Assembly (NCBI GenBank): GCA_937935995.1
Contig: CALGXF010000056.1
Span: forward strand, 1-8,265
DNA length: 8,265 bases
Source of the DNA: an uncultured Alphaproteobacteria bacterium
GTDB taxonomy: Bacteria > Pseudomonadota > Alphaproteobacteria > CAAHEQ01 > UBA3637
Direction of reading: 5' to 3'
This document shows, in pieces, positions 5,823 through 8,265 of this stretch. Position 1 is the stretch's first letter; the number at the start of each line of letters is the position of its first letter. Below the pieces are notes generated by a model. That model was given only the letters and a program-made list of their open reading frames with translations. It searched no databases and had not been told where the DNA came from. The translations under genes and the position numbers were made by a program.

Positions 5823-6713
5823 TTACTTCATTTCATTGGCTTTTTTGATATATTCTTCCATTTGTTCCGGTGGGAAAGCACCTCCTTGGATGTCTCCGTT
5901 GATAATGAACATCGGAACGCCGCCCATACCCAGTTTTTGCGTGTATTTGCGGTTATCAGCCAATTTCTTTTTGATTTCATCGGAATTGGCATCTTTTTTC
6001 AATTTATCCGTATCCAATCCGACTTTTTTACCAATCGCCATCAAGCCTTCTTCATCCAATTTCGTAGAAGCACCGATTTCTTCATGGAATTGTTTGAATT
6101 TGCCTTGTTTGTTGGCGGCATACGCATATCTGGAAATGATTTCAGACTTTTCACCGAAAATCGGTGTGTCAATCAAAACCCAGCGAATGTTTTTGCTTTT
6201 CTTGATCGCTTCGGCCAATTGTTTGTTCATCATTTTGCAATAGCCGCAGTTGTAATCAAAGAATTCAATGATAACGAATTTTCCTTTCGGATTACCCAAA
6301 ACCGTATTTGTTTTGTCATTTAAGATTTCGTCAATCATTGCTTTGTCGGCGACTTTCGGTTGAGCAGCTCTTTGAGCGGCTTGTTGTTTTTTATAGTAAG
6401 CATCGACACTGTCAATGATGACTTTCGGGTTGTTTTTGATAAAGTCTTTGATTGCTTTATCATGAGAACCGGCATCCATTTTGAGGGATGGTTTGCCTTT
6501 GAACCCACTGTTATAAACAGCCCCGTAAATCAACGGGGATACAACAACGGCGGCTGCGATGATAATTGAAGAGATGAAACGAACAAAGTTCACTTCTCCT
6601 TCATGAGCACATCCGCATGTGCATTTATCGCCGCATCCACATCCGCAGTCAGCCTTTTTTTCAGGCGCTGGCGCAACCGGTGCTGCTTTTTTAATTGGTT
6701 TTTTTTGAGCCAT
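5823..6713 (-). CDS. Membrane-anchored ScsC/DsbA-like thiol-disulfide oxidoreductase with cysteine-rich N-terminal tail
   Basis: A 296-residue thioredoxin-fold protein of the DsbA/ScsC group, expected to oxidise, reduce or isomerise disulfides in the periplasm. Residues 1-42 form a Lys/Ala/Pro-rich tail containing six cysteines (23, 25, 27, 31, 33, 35). An uncleaved signal anchor covers about 43-67. An ScsC-type N-terminal region follows (about 85-140: FIKNNPKVIIDSVDAYYKKQ, then VLGNPKG). The DsbA domain has FFDYNCGYCK with active cysteines 156 and 159 (CGYC) and the cis-proline loop GVPMF (Pro267). The start at 6713 is chosen over an ATG at 6779 because AAGGAG lies 6 bases before it. ScsC relatives trimerise through the N-terminal region and can act as isomerases, so redox direction cannot be read from sequence. 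No DsbB- or DsbD-like partner is in the window. The Cys-rich tail is unusual; basic residues before the helix suggest it stays in the cytoplasm. Confidence 0.9.
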   Translation of the reverse strand: MAQKKPIKKAAPVAPAPEKKADCGCGCGDKCTCGCAHEGEVNFVRFISSIIIAAAVVVSPLIYGAVYNSGFKGKPSLKMDAGSHDKAIKDFIKNNPKVIIDSVDAYYKKQQAAQRAAQPKVADKAMIDEILNDKTNTVLGNPKGKFVIIEFFDYNCGYCKMMNKQLAEAIKKSKNIRWVLIDTPIFGEKSEIISRYAYAANKQGKFKQFHEEIGASTKLDEEGLMAIGKKVGLDTDKLKKDANSDEIKKKLADNRKYTQKLGMGGVPMFIINGDIQGGAFPPEQMEEYIKKANEMK

Positions 6714-6906
6714 TTTTTTCTCCTTATAAAAATGTTTAGCAGAATATATCTTGCATAGAATGGAAAAAGAATCAAGCACCTTTTTTAAGATTTTTTTGGG
6801 GATTAAGACACTATTGTGACAATTTGCCTGAAACGAATTGAAAAGGTTGATTTTTTTGAAAGCCCTGCATATAAATGTGTGTCTTTTTTAATAAATGAGG
6901 ATGCAA
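6714..6906. promoter_or_regulatory. Divergent intergenic region between oxidoreductase and porin genes
   Basis: An AT-rich spacer of 193 bases. A good + strand promoter for the porin is present (separate entry). For the minus-strand gene only a weak -10 candidate, TATATT (6748-6743), was found, without a convincing -35. Near the middle are TTGTGACAA (6814-6822), a perfect inverted repeat of four bases each side of one, and an overlapping imperfect repeat CAATTTG (6820-6826)/CGAATTG (6834-6840). Either could be an operator just upstream of the porin promoter. No small gene is seen. Confidence 0.4.
6847..6875 (+). promoter_or_regulatory. Sigma70-type promoter for the FadL-like porin
   Basis: TTGATT (6847-6852), 17 bases, TATAAA (6870-6875): four and five matches of six to the consensus hexamers at ideal spacing. 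Transcription would begin near 6882, leaving a leader of about 25 bases with GAGGA before the chosen ATG. Confidence 0.7.
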
Positions 6907-8175
6907 ATGGGATATAAAAATTTAAAAACAGTCGTCTTTGGTCTTGCGACTTTATGCGTGTCAACACCGGTATTTTCAGCCGGCTTTCAGTTGTCTGAAT
7001 ACAGTGTGACGAACTTGGGTCGTGCTTTTAACGGTGCCGGCGTGGTCGGAGACGATTTTTCGGCGATTGCTTTTAACCCGGCGGGGATGAGCTTGCGTCA
7101 AAACGGGATGCAGGCCGGGATGACTCTTGTCATGATTAAGGCAGATGTAGCCGGTGAAACGACAAATGGTGTTATTACTTCGGGCGAAGAGGGTGATATT
7201 AGCTTAAGAAGTTGGATTCCTCATTTCTTTGCACAAGGGCAAATTAACGATAAAATGAATTTCGGATTGGGCGTTTATGCACCGTACGGATTGTCTACAA
7301 TTTATAATGAAAACTGGTTCGGTCGGACGCATGCGTTAAAATCTTATATCGGCGTTATGGATGTGGCGCCGGCGCTTTCTTATAAAGTCACGAAACAATT
7401 AACGGTCGGCGGGTCTGTTTTTGCGGAACGGGCGGATGCCAAATTAACCAATGATTTACCAGAATATATAATGAATTTGCCTTTGGGCGGTTACAATAAA
7501 GTCGAAGGAGATGATTGGTCTTACGGGTATACATTGGGTGTGATGTATGAACCTGTTAAAGACACGCGGTTCGGGGTGTCTTATCGGTCTAAAGTCTCTC
7601 ATCATCTGAAAGGGAAACAAACTGTTTCCGGGTCTCATATGCCGACGATTCCGGGCATGAGTCTGCCGTTCCAAAACGGATCGTATGTCGGCCGGGCAAA
7701 AATTACGTTGCCGGAATATGTTTTGTTATCAGCGTATCATCGGATTGACAAAATCGGGTTATCTGCTTCGGCGAAATGGACGCGTTGGAGCCGGTTTGAT
7801 AAATTAGATATTTATTCTCCGAACATGGCAAATGGAGTCAGCTCTACACCGGAAAAATGGCAAAATGTGTGGATGTTGGGTGTCGGGATGGATTATTATC
7901 ATGATGATAACTGGACGTTCCGGTTGGGGGTTGCGTTTGATGAGTCTCCGGTGAAAAATGCTCAATATCGGACGGCGCGTATTCCGGATAACGATCGGTG
8001 GTGGACATCACTGGGTGTCAGCTATGCGTATGAAAACGTGCAAATCGATTTAGCTTACTCTCATATGTTTGTGAAGTCGTCTAAAACGCATAATGAAGCC
8101 TCCGAATCAACGTTAGATGCCAAATATAATATGCAAGCTAACTTGATAGGGTTGCAAGCACAGTATGCTTTTTAA
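6907..8175 (+). CDS. FadL-family outer-membrane transport protein
   Basis: A 422-residue outer-membrane beta-barrel of the FadL/TodX family, which carries long-chain fatty acids or other hydrophobic compounds across the outer membrane. The signal peptide covers residues 1-25 (hydrophobic core VVFGLATL, cleavage probably after VFSA). The mature protein opens with the family hatch sequence GFQLSEYSVTNLGRAFNGAG and continues to DDFSAIAFNPAGM, holding the conserved NPA. Other family signatures are FGLGVYAPYGLST (119-131), SYRSKVSHHLKG (225-236) and RIPDNDRWW (358-366). The protein ends in Phe, as barrel proteins do for BAM recognition. The start at 6907 is preferred over in-frame ATGs at 6895 and 6901 because GAGGA (6897-6901) sits 5 bases before it and nothing precedes the others. 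Substrate cannot be told from sequence. It stands alone between its own promoter and terminator. Confidence 0.93.
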   Translation: MGYKNLKTVVFGLATLCVSTPVFSAGFQLSEYSVTNLGRAFNGAGVVGDDFSAIAFNPAGMSLRQNGMQAGMTLVMIKADVAGETTNGVITSGEEGDISLRSWIPHFFAQGQINDKMNFGLGVYAPYGLSTIYNENWFGRTHALKSYIGVMDVAPALSYKVTKQLTVGGSVFAERADAKLTNDLPEYIMNLPLGGYNKVEGDDWSYGYTLGVMYEPVKDTRFGVSYRSKVSHHLKGKQTVSGSHMPTIPGMSLPFQNGSYVGRAKITLPEYVLLSAYHRIDKIGLSASAKWTRWSRFDKLDIYSPNMANGVSSTPEKWQNVWMLGVGMDYYHDDNWTFRLGVAFDESPVKNAQYRTARIPDNDRWWTSLGVSYAYENVQIDLAYSHMFVKSSKTHNEASESTLDAKYNMQANLIGLQAQYAF

Positions 8176-8189
8176 GGAAATGTTTTCAC

Positions 8190-8221
8190 AAAAGCCGCTC
8201 TCGTAAGAGGGCGGTTTTTTT
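8190..8221 (+). terminator. Intrinsic terminator of the porin gene
   Basis: CCGCTCTC (8195-8202) pairs with GAGGGCGG (8207-8214) around the tetraloop GTAA, with one T.G pair, followed by seven T residues (8215-8221). An A run just before the stem can extend the pairing. It lies 15 bases after the stop codon and marks the end of a single-gene transcript. Confidence 0.92.
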
Positions 8222-8247
8222 ATGGTTTTTGGGTGTTCATTTTTTTC

Positions 8248-8253
8248 TTGACA
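8248..8253 (+). promoter_or_regulatory. Perfect -35 hexamer at the window edge
   Basis: TTGACA occurs just after the porin terminator, and the window ends 12 bases later, before a -10 element could appear. It may start the promoter of the next + strand gene. Confidence 0.35.
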
Positions 8254-8265
8254 GATGTTGGGGGG

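Noticed and set aside
6714..6779. Extension of the oxidoreductase to an ATG at 6779
   Set aside because: The strong AAGGAG is positioned for the ATG at 6713, and the extra residues do not look like a signal peptide or family sequence.
6895..6906. Earlier porin starts at 6895 and 6901
   Set aside because: The only ribosome-site-like bases (GAGGA) overlap these codons and suit the ATG at 6907.
6943..6984. Possible lipoprotein signal (LATLC) in the porin leader
   Set aside because: The residues before the Cys do not fit a lipobox, and the mature FadL N-terminus GFQLSEYS begins further on after VFSA.
1..8265. CRISPR arrays, tRNA or rRNA genes, insertion sequences, phage or defence genes
   Set aside because: No regularly spaced repeats, tRNA-like folds, rRNA segments or transposase and terminal inverted repeats were seen. 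The coding genes look like ordinary chromosomal ones.

Overview
The window reads as a stretch of chromosome from a Gram-negative bacterium, most likely an alphaproteobacterium of moderate to low GC. Evidence: a 641-residue DnaK with dnaJ next to it, an FtsB/DivIC-like protein of the form common in alphaproteobacteria, a CTTG-type heat-shock (RpoH-like) promoter before dnaK, a ScsC-like periplasmic thiol oxidoreductase, and a FadL-family outer-membrane porin. The clade assignment is inferred from family resemblance, and no rRNA is present to confirm it. An uncultured gut or host-associated lineage is possible but not shown.

Layout. Positions 1-177 hold the 3' end of a cysteine-rich (probably exported) protein on the + strand. 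Its stop overlaps the stop of a convergent minus-strand pair: a seven-helix PAS-GGDEF diguanylate cyclase (2173 to 485) followed, through a 4-base ATGA overlap, by an FtsB-like divisome protein (488 to 174). A short AT-rich region (2174-2315) carries back-to-back promoters: a sigma70-type one for the cyclase/ftsB pair and an RpoH-type one for dnaK (2316-4241). dnaK ends in a long compound hairpin, and dnaJ (4492-5619) follows after a 250-base gap, probably with its own promoter. dnaJ converges on a membrane-anchored ScsC/DsbA-like oxidoreductase (6713 to 5823), with a strong hairpin between them. A FadL-like porin (6907-8175) is transcribed divergently from it and ends in a clear terminator. 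A perfect -35 hexamer near the right edge may belong to the next gene.

Function. DnaK and DnaJ form the cytoplasmic Hsp70 system. The cyclase would make c-di-GMP in response to a membrane or PAS signal and is translationally linked to a cell-division protein. The oxidoreductase, porin and cysteine-rich protein all belong to the envelope. Most of the window is housekeeping. The points most worth following are the cyclase-FtsB coupling, the cysteine-rich cytoplasmic tail on the anchored oxidoreductase, the repeated GIEA motif in the cyclase's outward loops, and the divergent sigma70/RpoH promoter pair.
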